Assembly: GCF_900115115.1 (NCBI RefSeq)
Contig: NZ_FOVI01000013.1
Location: forward strand, 1 to 64,000
Source: Paenimyroides ummariense
GTDB taxonomy: Bacteria; Bacteroidota; Bacteroidia; Flavobacteriales; Flavobacteriaceae
DNA length: 64,000 bases
Direction: 5' to 3'
The position numbers were made by a program, and so were the translations under genes. Numbering within the stretch: position 1 is the stretch's first letter; every line of letters starts with the position of its first letter. Under the pieces are notes generated by a model. That model searched no databases. It saw only the letters and a program-made list of their open reading frames with translations, and was not told the origin of the DNA. Positions 7,924 to 16,306 of the stretch are shown here, one piece after another.

Positions 7924-9206
7924 TTGCAAAAATAGGAAAGAGTGCAAATTTGTATGGTGCATTGGCGTACAATAATATTAAAGTTGATAATGAGGAAGGA
8001 AAGATACTGATGATTAATAAGATGATTGAAACTGTAAACGGACAATATTCTGTTGGGCAACTATTCCGATCTTTTGAGCCTTATCTGCTTGCTAACCGCA
8101 ATACCGAAAAGCATACGGTGCATATTTCCCTTAATCCTGATCCAAAAGATCTAGTAAGTGACGATAGATTTCGACAAATAGCCGAAGAATATATGGACGC
8201 AATGGGATATGGTGAGCAGCCTTTTGTTGTCTTTAAGCATACTGATATTGACCGTACGCATATCCACATCGTATCTGTTTGTGTAGATGAAGAAGGTAAG
8301 AAGATTTCTGACAGGTTTGAAAAAAGGCGGTCCATGAAAGTATGCAGGGATTTGGAAACCAAATATGGACTGATTTCCGCAATTGAAGAGAAAGGGGAAA
8401 TAAAGAGTGCTATATTTAAGGCTGTCGATTATCAGGCCTTCGATGTTAAAGAACAGATAGCTTCTATTGTAAGGCATCTGCCTAATTATTATCAGTTTCG
8501 TACACTAGGCACATATAATGCTTTGCTATCACTTTTTAATATTGCTGCTGAACAAGTGAACGGAGAAATCGATGGACAAACAAGGGAGGGGCTCGTTTAT
8601 TTTGCTTTAGATCGTCAGGGTGAAAAGGTTAGCAATCCGTTCAAATCCTCATTATTAGGAAAAGAAGCTGGATTGATTGCATTGCAAAAGCATTTTGAAC
8701 AATCAAAAGAAAGAATGAAGGAAAGTCCTTCAAGGTCATTATTGAGTAGTACAATAGAAACAGCGATGAATATTACCACTAATGAAAGGGACTTTAAAAG
8801 CTTGCTTATTGAACAGGGAATAAACTGTGTAATAAGAAGAAATAATGAGGGGCGTATTTATGGGATTACATTTATAGATCATGAATCCAGAACTGTTTGG
8901 AATGGTTCTCATTTAAGCAAGGAACTTTCCGCCAATACTTTTAATGATTATTGGAATAATAATATAAAAACTGAGAGAAAAGAGTTTGTACAACATCAAT
9001 CTAAAACATGGCAATCAACCGATACTGAAAATATACCAGATGAAAAGCCGCATCACTTATTTGATTTCCTAAACTCGACCGAAGAAGAAGACATTTTGAT
9101 TGAAGGATTAGGTGCTTTATTTATTCCCGAAATTCAAGGCGAAGATTATGAGGAACTGGATTTTGCTAATCGGATGAAGAAAACAAGGAAAGGAAGGAAG
9201 CAATAA
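7920..9206 (+). CDS. mobB: MobB relaxase (MOBP-type)
   Basis: 428-residue relaxase that nicks oriT and leads the transferred strand. The three-histidine metal site is visible as HTDIDRTHIHIV at residues 107-118. A second conserved stretch, HTVHISLNP, is at 65-73, and the N-terminal active Tyr is likely Tyr12 (SANLYGAL). The C-terminal third is variable and acidic. It is translationally coupled to mobA by a 4-base overlap. In related elements mobC follows at once; here four unrelated genes intervene. Confidence 0.93.
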   Translation: MIAKIGKSANLYGALAYNNIKVDNEEGKILMINKMIETVNGQYSVGQLFRSFEPYLLANRNTEKHTVHISLNPDPKDLVSDDRFRQIAEEYMDAMGYGEQPFVVFKHTDIDRTHIHIVSVCVDEEGKKISDRFEKRRSMKVCRDLETKYGLISAIEEKGEIKSAIFKAVDYQAFDVKEQIASIVRHLPNYYQFRTLGTYNALLSLFNIAAEQVNGEIDGQTREGLVYFALDRQGEKVSNPFKSSLLGKEAGLIALQKHFEQSKERMKESPSRSLLSSTIETAMNITTNERDFKSLLIEQGINCVIRRNNEGRIYGITFIDHESRTVWNGSHLSKELSANTFNDYWNNNIKTERKEFVQHQSKTWQSTDTENIPDEKPHHLFDFLNSTEEEDILIEGLGALFIPEIQGEDYEELDFANRMKKTRKGRKQ

Positions 9207-9210
9207 ATTT

Positions 9211-9549
9211 TTAGATTTTTTTAGTTTCTAATAATAAATTACCCCAGTCATTCAATTTCCAAAGGACATCTATCAATTTCTTTCCAAGCGGGGTAAGTGA
9301 ATATTCCACACGGGGTGGCAATTCATTAAAGCTCTCTTTGATTAGAATTCCATCAGCCACTAATTCATTGAGTTGTTGGTTTAAAACCCGTCTGTCAACT
9401 TTTGTAATCCCCCTCAACATTTCACTTGGACGCTTTTCTCCTTCATTGATACGCCAAACAATTGGAATTTTCCATTTCCCACTAATAGCATTAACAGCAA
9501 ATTCCAATGGGCAAATTTTTTCTTCTATGGTTCGTTCCTTTGTTTTCAT
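9211..9549 (-). CDS. HxlR-family transcriptional regulator
   Basis: About 112 residues, winged helix-turn-helix of the HxlR/MarR-like family: CPLEFAVNAISGKWKIPI near residue 13, then the recognition region and wing containing PPRVEYSLTPLGK. ATG 9549 is the natural family start; an upstream in-frame start at 9579 adds no similarity. It is divergent from the peroxiredoxin gene, with 92 bases between starts. This is the usual arrangement for redox-sensing HxlR proteins controlling an adjacent oxidative-stress gene. The single Cys near residue 13 is in the position used for redox sensing in HypR/QorR-type members (inference). Confidence 0.88.
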   Translation of the reverse strand: MKTKERTIEEKICPLEFAVNAISGKWKIPIVWRINEGEKRPSEMLRGITKVDRRVLNQQLNELVADGILIKESFNELPPRVEYSLTPLGKKLIDVLWKLNDWGNLLLETKKI

Positions 9550-9641
9550 AAAATTGACTTTTTTATCCCATAGGGACAATTATATGCGGTATTGTGGTTC
9601 TGAATTTAGTTTCAAAACTTTGCAAAAATATAAAACAATTT

Positions 9642-10280
9642 ATGAAAAATTTAAGCCAACAGATTGAGGAACTAAATGAAAATTTAGCTCTACAACTTCC
9701 GCCAGAAGTACTACAAGTTTTTAGACAATCCATTCAAGACTTGAAAACCGAGAACATTGAAGAAAAATGTATCAACACAGGTGATCTGTTTCCTGATTTT
9801 AGCTTGCCAAATTCAAATAATGAAACCATACAATTAAAGGAGCTTCTTAAAAACGGAAAAGTAATTGTAGCTTTTTTTCGTGGCAATTGGTGTCCATATT
9901 GCAACCTTGAACTAAAAGCTTTACAACATAAACTCAAAGATATCGCTGACAATAAAGTAACTCTTGTAGCAATATCACCACAAAAAATCGATTATAACGA
10001 AGAATTAAAAGACAATCTTGATCTAGGTTTTGAATTATTAACGGACAGAGACAACAATTTGGCTAAACAACTTGGTATTTCGTTTAAACTTCAAGATTAT
10101 GTAATTCCTGTTTATGAAAGTTTAGGCATAGAGCTAGCTGAATACAATGGGAATAATGATAGCGAATTACCTGTACCTGCTGTCTTTGTCATAGATATAA
10201 ATGATAAGATTACTTATAAATTTACTGACTCCAATTATATGAACAGAATCAATATTCAGGAATTAATTGAACAGTTATGA
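9642..10280 (+). CDS. AhpC/TSA-family peroxiredoxin-like protein
   Basis: About 212 residues with a thioredoxin fold. A CXXC motif GNWCPYC lies at residues 81-87, preceded by GDLFPDFSLPN (about 47-57) as in peroxiredoxins. The N-terminal 45 residues form a helical extension. It would reduce peroxides or act as a thiol oxidoreductase in the cytoplasm. ATG 9642 is used; an upstream in-frame start at 9594 would overlap the divergent promoter. It overlaps the downstream alkylation-repair gene by 4 bases, so they are co-translated. Confidence 0.85.
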   Translation: MKNLSQQIEELNENLALQLPPEVLQVFRQSIQDLKTENIEEKCINTGDLFPDFSLPNSNNETIQLKELLKNGKVIVAFFRGNWCPYCNLELKALQHKLKDIADNKVTLVAISPQKIDYNEELKDNLDLGFELLTDRDNNLAKQLGISFKLQDYVIPVYESLGIELAEYNGNNDSELPVPAVFVIDINDKITYKFTDSNYMNRINIQELIEQL

Positions 10281-11077
10281 TAAAAAGAAAAGGTTCAAGA
10301 AGTACAAAGGATATTCCTACAGCTATTTTAGCAAGCCTTAATCGTGGAGAAATGGAAACTGCTAATCTTATAGAATGGTTGGCGGTGGATCAAAGGCTTT
10401 TGCTTGAAAATTTACTTATAGAAAATCAGAGGACGGAGTATTTAAAACCTATTCTGAATAAAATTGATCAATTAAAAAAGCAAACCGTAAATACTATAAA
10501 CGAAGCTATCGGAACTGAACTTTTGCAGTTGGTCAACCAAAATAATGATAACGAATTTTTATACCTACTCTCATATCATACTTCCGATTTGGTGCGCTGT
10601 TGGGCTACCTACATTATTGGGAAGAACGAAGCTTTAAGCATAACCGAAACTCTTAATAAAATTCAGCCCTTTGCAGCAGATAAGCATTTTGGTGTAAGGG
10701 AAATTAGCTGGATGTCTGCAAGAAATAAGATAGCTTCTGATATAGAGAAAAGTATTGCCGTTCTTTCAAAGTGGGTGTCAAATGATGATGAGAATATAAG
10801 AAGATTTAGTACAGAAGCAACTCGCCCCCGTGGAGTTTGGTGCGAGCATATTATTGAACTAAAGAACAATCCTGAGTTAGCTTTGCCCATTTTAGAGCCA
10901 TTAAAATCAGACACTTCAAAATATGTTCAAGACAGTGTAGGGAATTGGTTAAATGATGCCAGTAAAAGCAATCCCGTTTTTGTAACGGAACTTTGTAAAA
11001 AAAGGGAGAAAGAAAGTGATACGAAAGAAACAAAGTACATTATCAAAAGAGCCTTGAGGACACTAAACAATGTTTAG
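10277..11077 (+). CDS. DNA alkylation repair protein, AlkC/AlkD-like HEAT repeat
   Basis: 266 residues, all-alpha HEAT-like repeats. The middle region includes HFGVREISWMSARNKI (about 134-149) and FSTEATRPRGVW (about 176-187), characteristic of AlkC/AlkD-type DNA glycosylase superfamily members, followed by LPILEPLKSDTSKYVQDSVG. Likely removes alkylated bases from DNA. Coupled to the peroxiredoxin gene by a 4-base overlap; its 3' end overlaps the convergent ATPase gene by 4 bases. Confidence 0.8.
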   Translation: MIKRKGSRSTKDIPTAILASLNRGEMETANLIEWLAVDQRLLLENLLIENQRTEYLKPILNKIDQLKKQTVNTINEAIGTELLQLVNQNNDNEFLYLLSYHTSDLVRCWATYIIGKNEALSITETLNKIQPFAADKHFGVREISWMSARNKIASDIEKSIAVLSKWVSNDDENIRRFSTEATRPRGVWCEHIIELKNNPELALPILEPLKSDTSKYVQDSVGNWLNDASKSNPVFVTELCKKREKESDTKETKYIIKRALRTLNNV

Positions 11078-11604
11078 TAGTTCATCACAAAATTGCATCT
11101 CTCGGCAACAGTAGTTTTTGGGACTTCAATTATTTCGTAGCCGTATTTCAAATAGGTTTCTTTCATTTTTTCAAAGGTGTAAACAGCCTCTTCCCAACTT
11201 TGTTTCCTTTCATTGTCTGTCGCATAAATATCTTTCCAAGGCGGAAGTATAAAAACTTTTCTATTGTAAGGACATGACTTAATTAATGTATTCAATTCTT
11301 CTGTTATAGGTAAGTTCTCCATCTCCATATAACAAATGGTATCCAGAATTCCTCTATCGAAAAATACAATTTCGGAAGATGCTTTGCTAACGACTCGTTG
11401 ATAGATTTCTAAAGAAGCTCTTAACATCAGTTCCGAATAATATGCTTTATTTTTCCATGGTAAACCTTCTCCATCTACTCTCATTTGCTCTTTAATAATT
11501 TGTCTTGCATCTTCCGGAACAGTTATAAAACCTTTATTTTCAAGAGCATTTAATAAGGTGGTTTTTCCTACTCCAGGACCTCCGGTAATTACAAATAGAT
11601 TCAT
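11074..11604 (-). CDS. P-loop ATPase (AAA_28, NadR/Ttd14-like)
   Basis: About 176 residues. Walker A GGPGVGKTT lies at residues 8-16, followed by VPEDARQIIKEQ, the AAA_28 signature region, and FFDRG near residue 85 (Walker B-like). Family members are small nucleoside/nucleotide kinase-like ATPases of uncertain substrate. ATG 11604 is preferred over GTG 11607. It is the last gene of the cargo cassette and faces the alkylation-repair gene. Confidence 0.8.
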   Translation of the reverse strand: MNLFVITGGPGVGKTTLLNALENKGFITVPEDARQIIKEQMRVDGEGLPWKNKAYYSELMLRASLEIYQRVVSKASSEIVFFDRGILDTICYMEMENLPITEELNTLIKSCPYNRKVFILPPWKDIYATDNERKQSWEEAVYTFEKMKETYLKYGYEIIEVPKTTVAERCNFVMNY

Positions 11605-11747
11605 CACATTTATCTTTTATTTATACAAATTTATTTATTATTCAAGCGTTTGGCAAAACACGACCTCTCAAAGCCTATGACTACTAAATTGTTATGACAA
11701 TTTCATAAAGCTATTAATTTCACGCCCGAACATTAAGACTTAAAAAA

Positions 11748-13745
11748 ATGCAAGGAGAAGACGATTTAAGAGGTCTTGCCAAGATAATGGCATTTATGAG
11801 GGCAGTAAGTATCCTTTTGGTATTGATGCACCTTTACTGGTTTTGTTACGGATTCTTTATGAATCGTGGTTGGACGTTAGAAATCATCAATAAGATTTTA
11901 GGAAACTTTAATCGAACTGCTGGTTTATTTGAGCATACTTTATACACAAAAGTATTTGCAATAATATTACTTGCTTTAAGTTGTCTAGGAACCAAAGGTG
12001 TAAAGAATGAGAAAATTACTTGGGTAAAAATATATATAGCTTTGAGCATTGGGTTTGTATTATTTTTCCTAAACAGCCCATTATTGAAATTATCATTAGA
12101 TATAGGAATATTCTTATACATCTTGACTATTTCCTTGGGCTATATTGCCTTAATAATGGCTGGAGTTTGGATGAGCCGTTTGCTTCGTACCAACTTGATG
12201 GACGACGTTTTCAATAACGAGAATGAAAGTTTCCAACAAGAAACCAAGTTGATGGAAAATCAATACTCGGTCAATCTGCCCACTAAGTTTTACTACAAAG
12301 GCAAATGGAACAACGGTTGGATAAACATTGTCAATCCATTCAGGGCATCAATCGTGCTGGGTACCCCAGGTTCAGGAAAATCGTATGCAATTGTAAACAA
12401 CTACATCAAACAGCAGATTGAAAAGGGCTTTAGTATGTACATATATGATTTTAAATTTGACGACCTTTCTACTATCGCCTACAATCACTTACTGAAGCAC
12501 AGGGATAAGTATGAGGTACAGCCTAAATTTTACGTGATAAATTTTGATGATCCACGCAAGAGCCACCGTTGCAATCCACTTAATCCCGACTTTATGACGG
12601 ATATTTCTGATGCTTATGAAGCGGCTTATACGATAATGCTGAACCTCAACCGTAGTTGGATACAGAAACAAGGCGATTTCTTTGTGGAAAGCCCCATTAT
12701 CTTGTTGGCTGCAATCATTTGGTATCTGAAAATTTATGAAAATGGAAAGTATTGTACATTTCCACACGCTATTGAATTGCTGAACAAGAAATATTCAGAT
12801 GTTTTTACGATTTTAACTTCTTATCCTGATTTGGAAAACTATTTATCACCTTTTATGGATGCATGGCAAGGTGGGGCACAGGATCAATTACAGGGACAAA
12901 TTGCATCGGCAAAAATTCCTTTGTCAAGAATGATTTCTCCACAGCTGTATTGGGTAATGACTGGCGATGATTTTTCTTTAGACATAAACAACCCTAAAGA
13001 ACCAAAGATTCTGTGTGTAGGTAACAATCCAGACCGACAGAACATTTATTCTGCTGCTTTAGGTTTATACAATTCGCGAATTGTAAAGCTTATAAACAAG
13101 AAAGGACAGTTAAAGAGTTCGGTCATAATAGATGAATTGCCAACAATTTATTTCAGAGGATTGGATAATCTCATTGCAACAGCCCGAAGCAATAAAGTTG
13201 CAGTCTGTTTAGGTTTTCAGGATTTTTCTCAACTAATCCGGGATTACGGAGATAAAGAAGCTAAAGTTATTCAAAATACAGTCGGTAATATTTTTAGTGG
13301 TCAGGTAGTAGGGGAAACGGCAAAAAATCTTTCAGAACGTTTCGGTAAGGTTCTTCAAAAGCGCCAAAGCATATCTATTAATCGTAATGATACTTCAACT
13401 TCTATTTCTACACAATTAGACAGTCTGATACCCGCTTCGAAAATCTCTAGTTTGACGCAGGGAATTTTTGTGGGATCAGTATCGGATAATTTTGATGAAC
13501 GAATAGATCAAAAGATATTTCATGCTGAAATAGTTGTAGATAATGAAAAGGTTGCTTCTGAAATGAAAGCTTATCAAAAGATTCCAGACATTTTATCTTT
13601 TGTAAATGACCAAGGTGAGGATAAGATGAAGGAGGAAATTGAAGCTAACTATAAACAGATAAAGTTGGACATTCTCAACATTGTAGGAAGTGAAGTGGAG
13701 CGGATTAAGAATGACCCTACTTTACAACACTTGATGAGAGATTAA
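11748..13745 (+). CDS. mobC: MobC, VirD4/TraD-type coupling protein (YWFCY domain)
   Basis: 665 residues. The signature YWFCY is at residues 30-34 within the first of about four N-terminal membrane segments. Walker A GTPGSGKS is at residues 205-212, and a Walker B-like segment (VIIDELPTIY) is at about 461-470. It is the type IV coupling protein that delivers the relaxase-DNA complex to the mating pore. It is separated from mobB by the HxlR-peroxiredoxin-AlkC-ATPase cassette. About 140 bases upstream are non-coding. Confidence 0.93.
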   Translation: MQGEDDLRGLAKIMAFMRAVSILLVLMHLYWFCYGFFMNRGWTLEIINKILGNFNRTAGLFEHTLYTKVFAIILLALSCLGTKGVKNEKITWVKIYIALSIGFVLFFLNSPLLKLSLDIGIFLYILTISLGYIALIMAGVWMSRLLRTNLMDDVFNNENESFQQETKLMENQYSVNLPTKFYYKGKWNNGWINIVNPFRASIVLGTPGSGKSYAIVNNYIKQQIEKGFSMYIYDFKFDDLSTIAYNHLLKHRDKYEVQPKFYVINFDDPRKSHRCNPLNPDFMTDISDAYEAAYTIMLNLNRSWIQKQGDFFVESPIILLAAIIWYLKIYENGKYCTFPHAIELLNKKYSDVFTILTSYPDLENYLSPFMDAWQGGAQDQLQGQIASAKIPLSRMISPQLYWVMTGDDFSLDINNPKEPKILCVGNNPDRQNIYSAALGLYNSRIVKLINKKGQLKSSVIIDELPTIYFRGLDNLIATARSNKVAVCLGFQDFSQLIRDYGDKEAKVIQNTVGNIFSGQVVGETAKNLSERFGKVLQKRQSISINRNDTSTSISTQLDSLIPASKISSLTQGIFVGSVSDNFDERIDQKIFHAEIVVDNEKVASEMKAYQKIPDILSFVNDQGEDKMKEEIEANYKQIKLDILNIVGSEVERIKNDPTLQHLMRD

Positions 13746-13751
13746 AGAAGC

Positions 13752-13880
13752 GATACTGATTTAGAAAAATCTATGATACATCTTCAGTCAATTCCTGTTA
13801 TGTACAATAAGGCTAAAGAATTAGATAAGCTGTTTTTAGAATTTCTCGATAAATTTATTCAAAACTATTTATCTAAATAA
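13752..13880 (+). pseudogene. C-terminal remnant of the small gene found intact at 17884
   Basis: Just after mobC an open frame without a proper start encodes about 42 residues ending in YNKAKELDKLFLEFLDKFI. The intact 109-residue protein at 17884-18213 ends with YERTKELDILFLEFLDKFI. The remnant begins mid-protein, so it is a truncated paralogue. It marks a recombination or deletion junction downstream of mobC. Confidence 0.75.
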
Positions 13881-13947
13881 AATTTGGTAGTTTACAAATA
13901 GTAAAGTTGCAGTTATTAAAGATCATTAATGCACTTTTCTGAATTAG

Positions 13948-14253
13948 TCAACACTTAATCTGACAGTTACAATAAAATTGAATAACAAAAGTATCTATAA
14001 TCATTCCCGGTAAAACCAGAAGGGTACCTGCAAGTACATTTTCTAGTCCTATTAGTTTGAATTTCTTGAAAGTGAAAATCGAAATTAATGATAAAGCAGG
14101 TATTACCGCCAAATACAAAATACTTAGTATAGTGGGTGAATCTGTTATAAAGAATAATTGCCCTGCAAAACGAAAAGCCAAAGTTGCTAAAAACCAGATT
14201 AAAAATCCTATACCAAGAATCGGTAACATATATGATGTGCTTTTATTGTTCAT
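13948..14253 (-). pseudogene. DUF5367-like membrane protein, C-terminally truncated
   Basis: 101 residues with three hydrophobic segments (about 9-30, 40-58 and 72-90) and the family-like end segment LVLPGMIIDTFVIQF. Family members continue about 30 residues with a fourth helix; here the frame ends abruptly in a short Cys/Asn-rich tail. The break lies close to the gene remnant after mobC, consistent with a deletion joining two sequences. It may still be expressed. Confidence 0.6.
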
Positions 14254-14399
14254 TTTTTTAATTTTTAAATCAAATATTATTTTAAATCAAACATGCCTCT
14301 TTTTTATATTACTATAAAGTTTGTTAGTTAATAGAAGATTATAACATTTTGTCGTCTCATTTTGGCTAATAAAATATACTAGATAGTTAAAGATATAAA

Positions 14400-14792
14400 T
14401 CAGTTGGTGTGTATCTGTTTTAATGCAATACGGTTTCCTTCGCTGTCTTCAATTTCAGCAACGGTAAAGCCATACTCACTGTTAACGGTTTTAGGATACA
14501 GAATTGTTGCTCCTAATATTGAAGCTTTTGCTAAAACTTCATCAATATCATCGGTATTAAAATAAAGTATGGCTCCCTTGTGTGAAGGTTGGTAAACATC
14601 TCCTTTCGCTAAAGCTCCAGTAATGCCATGTGCACTTTCATCCAACGGAAAAAAAGCCATCTCGTAACCATCCAGAATTTCAAACTCAAAAGTAAAACCG
14701 AATAAGACTTTGTAAAATGCAATTGCGCGCTTCATATCGGTAACCGGCAGTTCAAAATAGGCAACTGCATTTGGTTTTATAGATTTTTTCAT
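14400..14792 (-). CDS. VOC-family (glyoxalase/bleomycin-resistance-like) protein
   Basis: About 130 residues. The VOC fold is recognisable from AVAYFELPVTDMKRAIAFYKVLFGF near the N-terminus and YGFTVAEIEDSEGNRIAL near the C-terminus. It likely binds a divalent metal and a small substrate; the substrate is unknown. ATG 14792 is chosen because it lies 5 bases after the stop of the acetyltransferase gene, indicating an operon. Confidence 0.87.
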   Translation of the reverse strand: MKKSIKPNAVAYFELPVTDMKRAIAFYKVLFGFTFEFEILDGYEMAFFPLDESAHGITGALAKGDVYQPSHKGAILYFNTDDIDEVLAKASILGATILYPKTVNSEYGFTVAEIEDSEGNRIALKQIHTN

Positions 14793-14797
14793 TATAA

Positions 14798-15247
14798 TTA
14801 AAGCATTATCTGATAGATTCTCGATTCTTCCTCCCATGGGTGATATCCTTGCCCGATGTATTCAAAACCGTACTTTTCGTAAAAGCCTGTAAAATCTGTA
14901 CAAAGATTAAGATACTTAAAGCCATAGTGCTTACTGTCTTTTTTTGCTTGCTCAATCAACAGGCTGCCATAACTCTTTCCGCGATACTGCTCGTCTATAA
15001 ATAGTGCACATAACCACGGGTAAAGATCCATTCGGCTTATAAAATCATTAGTTATAAGCCCTGCGCAACCAATTATTTCGTCATCTTTTTCCAATAAGTA
15101 CCATTGTGGTAAAGCCTGTTCAGCATTTATACTGTGGCTTATGCAGTTTTCGTATACTACGGGAGACACCCCCGGCCAACTGTTTTGCAGATATTTAATG
15201 GCTTGTTCTTTATATTCGGGATTATTCCTTACAGATATTATATTCAT
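14798..15247 (-). CDS. GNAT-family N-acetyltransferase
   Basis: 149 residues. The acetyl-CoA-binding motif A is seen as EQYRGKSYGSLLIEQA (about 96-111), and FYEKYGFEYIG near 125 is the usual motif B. It resembles AAC(6')-like acetyltransferases but the substrate cannot be read from the sequence. It starts the GNAT-VOC pair. Confidence 0.87.
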   Translation of the reverse strand: MNIISVRNNPEYKEQAIKYLQNSWPGVSPVVYENCISHSINAEQALPQWYLLEKDDEIIGCAGLITNDFISRMDLYPWLCALFIDEQYRGKSYGSLLIEQAKKDSKHYGFKYLNLCTDFTGFYEKYGFEYIGQGYHPWEEESRIYQIML

Positions 15248-15435
15248 AATTTAATTTTTTATTAATGTGCTTATTGTTTCACGGAGAATTGTATTTTTTT
15301 ATAAAGTTTATTTTTACGCATTCCCAAATAAGTATGTTTTATTGATAGATGTCTAGATTAAAATTGTTTTTTAAAATTTATTTCAAAAAGCTAATGGTCT
15401 ATATAAAGAAATATATTTTTCGTATTAACATTGTT

Positions 15436-16080
15436 TCATTCACAGTCAACCGCCGTTAACACTTCCTGTCCGTCTTCGTTGGGTATCATCTTAAAACCAT
15501 TGTTCAGCATATCGTTTATGTCTTTCCTTCCGTTAAGATGCCAAAGTATATGCCCGTACTCACAGCGGCTTAAATGTTTCGCATCCAATTCTTCATGCAA
15601 AAGTGTTTTTAATTCTTCCCAATATTTTTTAGGCGCATGAACAATCAGTATATAGGGATTAAATTCCTCATCAAGTATTCCCTTATAATATTTTTTTATT
15701 CTGCTTAACGATGGAAATCCATACTTGCTGGTCATATCAATAATGCGTTTGGTATTCAGTTCGTCAATTGGCAATAGGTACTCTTTATTGATTCTTTTCG
15801 CCAGATCGTCCGATTTGAATTTTTTTAATTTCAAATAAGAACGCATTTCTTCATGCGGAAGTCGTTCAATACTGTCTGTAATAGCTTTGTTGTAAGTTTT
15901 AAACAGGGTATATTCCCTTAATGCCTGATCTGTATCATACATAAAGACCAACTCTTCAACTATAAGATCAATGTCTTTTTCAAAGTTTATTTCTTTTTCT
16001 TGCTTTGTAATTTGCTGGCAGAAACTCTTTGTGCTCATCAGCAACATTACAGTTAGCAGCATCAATACTTTTTTAGTCAT
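15436..16080 (-). CDS. Secreted protein of unknown function (DUF6624-like)
   Basis: 214 residues with a clear Sec signal peptide (cleavage after SFCQ). The C-terminal half has a segment KYGFPSLSRIKKYY followed by NPYILIVHAP and CEYGHILWHLNG, which loosely resembles the DUF6624 layout (conserved Gly-Phe-Pro, then a histidine-containing strand, then a Tyr-Gly helix). This is a weak visual match. It lies 31 bases downstream of xseB on the same strand, possibly co-transcribed. Confidence 0.65.
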   Translation of the reverse strand: MTKKVLMLLTVMLLMSTKSFCQQITKQEKEINFEKDIDLIVEELVFMYDTDQALREYTLFKTYNKAITDSIERLPHEEMRSYLKLKKFKSDDLAKRINKEYLLPIDELNTKRIIDMTSKYGFPSLSRIKKYYKGILDEEFNPYILIVHAPKKYWEELKTLLHEELDAKHLSRCEYGHILWHLNGRKDINDMLNNGFKMIPNEDGQEVLTAVDCE

Positions 16081-16111
16081 TTATAATTTTGTAAATTTTG
16101 CTTTGGGGCAT

Positions 16112-16306
16112 TTACAGTCCCAGCTGTTTAACAATATCTTCCACTTTCTTTTCCGTAGAAGCAAGTTTCTCCTTGCAGAATATAATCAGTTTCGATGCGC
16201 GCTCTACCTTATCGGCTAATGCATCTATACCAATGCGGTCGTTTCTTAAATCATCTAGAATCTGTTCTAATTCGTGTTCTGCTTTTTCGTATGTAAGGTC
16301 TTCCAT
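16112..16306 (-). CDS. xseB: Exodeoxyribonuclease VII small subunit
   Basis: 64 residues, the usual size for XseB: helical hairpin beginning LTYEKAEHELEQILDDLR with the family pattern of regularly spaced acidic residues, followed by ASKLIIFCKEKL. It forms exonuclease VII with XseA, degrading single-stranded DNA. It overlaps the end of xseA by 40 bases. Confidence 0.92.
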   Translation of the reverse strand: MEDLTYEKAEHELEQILDDLRNDRIGIDALADKVERASKLIIFCKEKLASTEKKVEDIVKQLGL

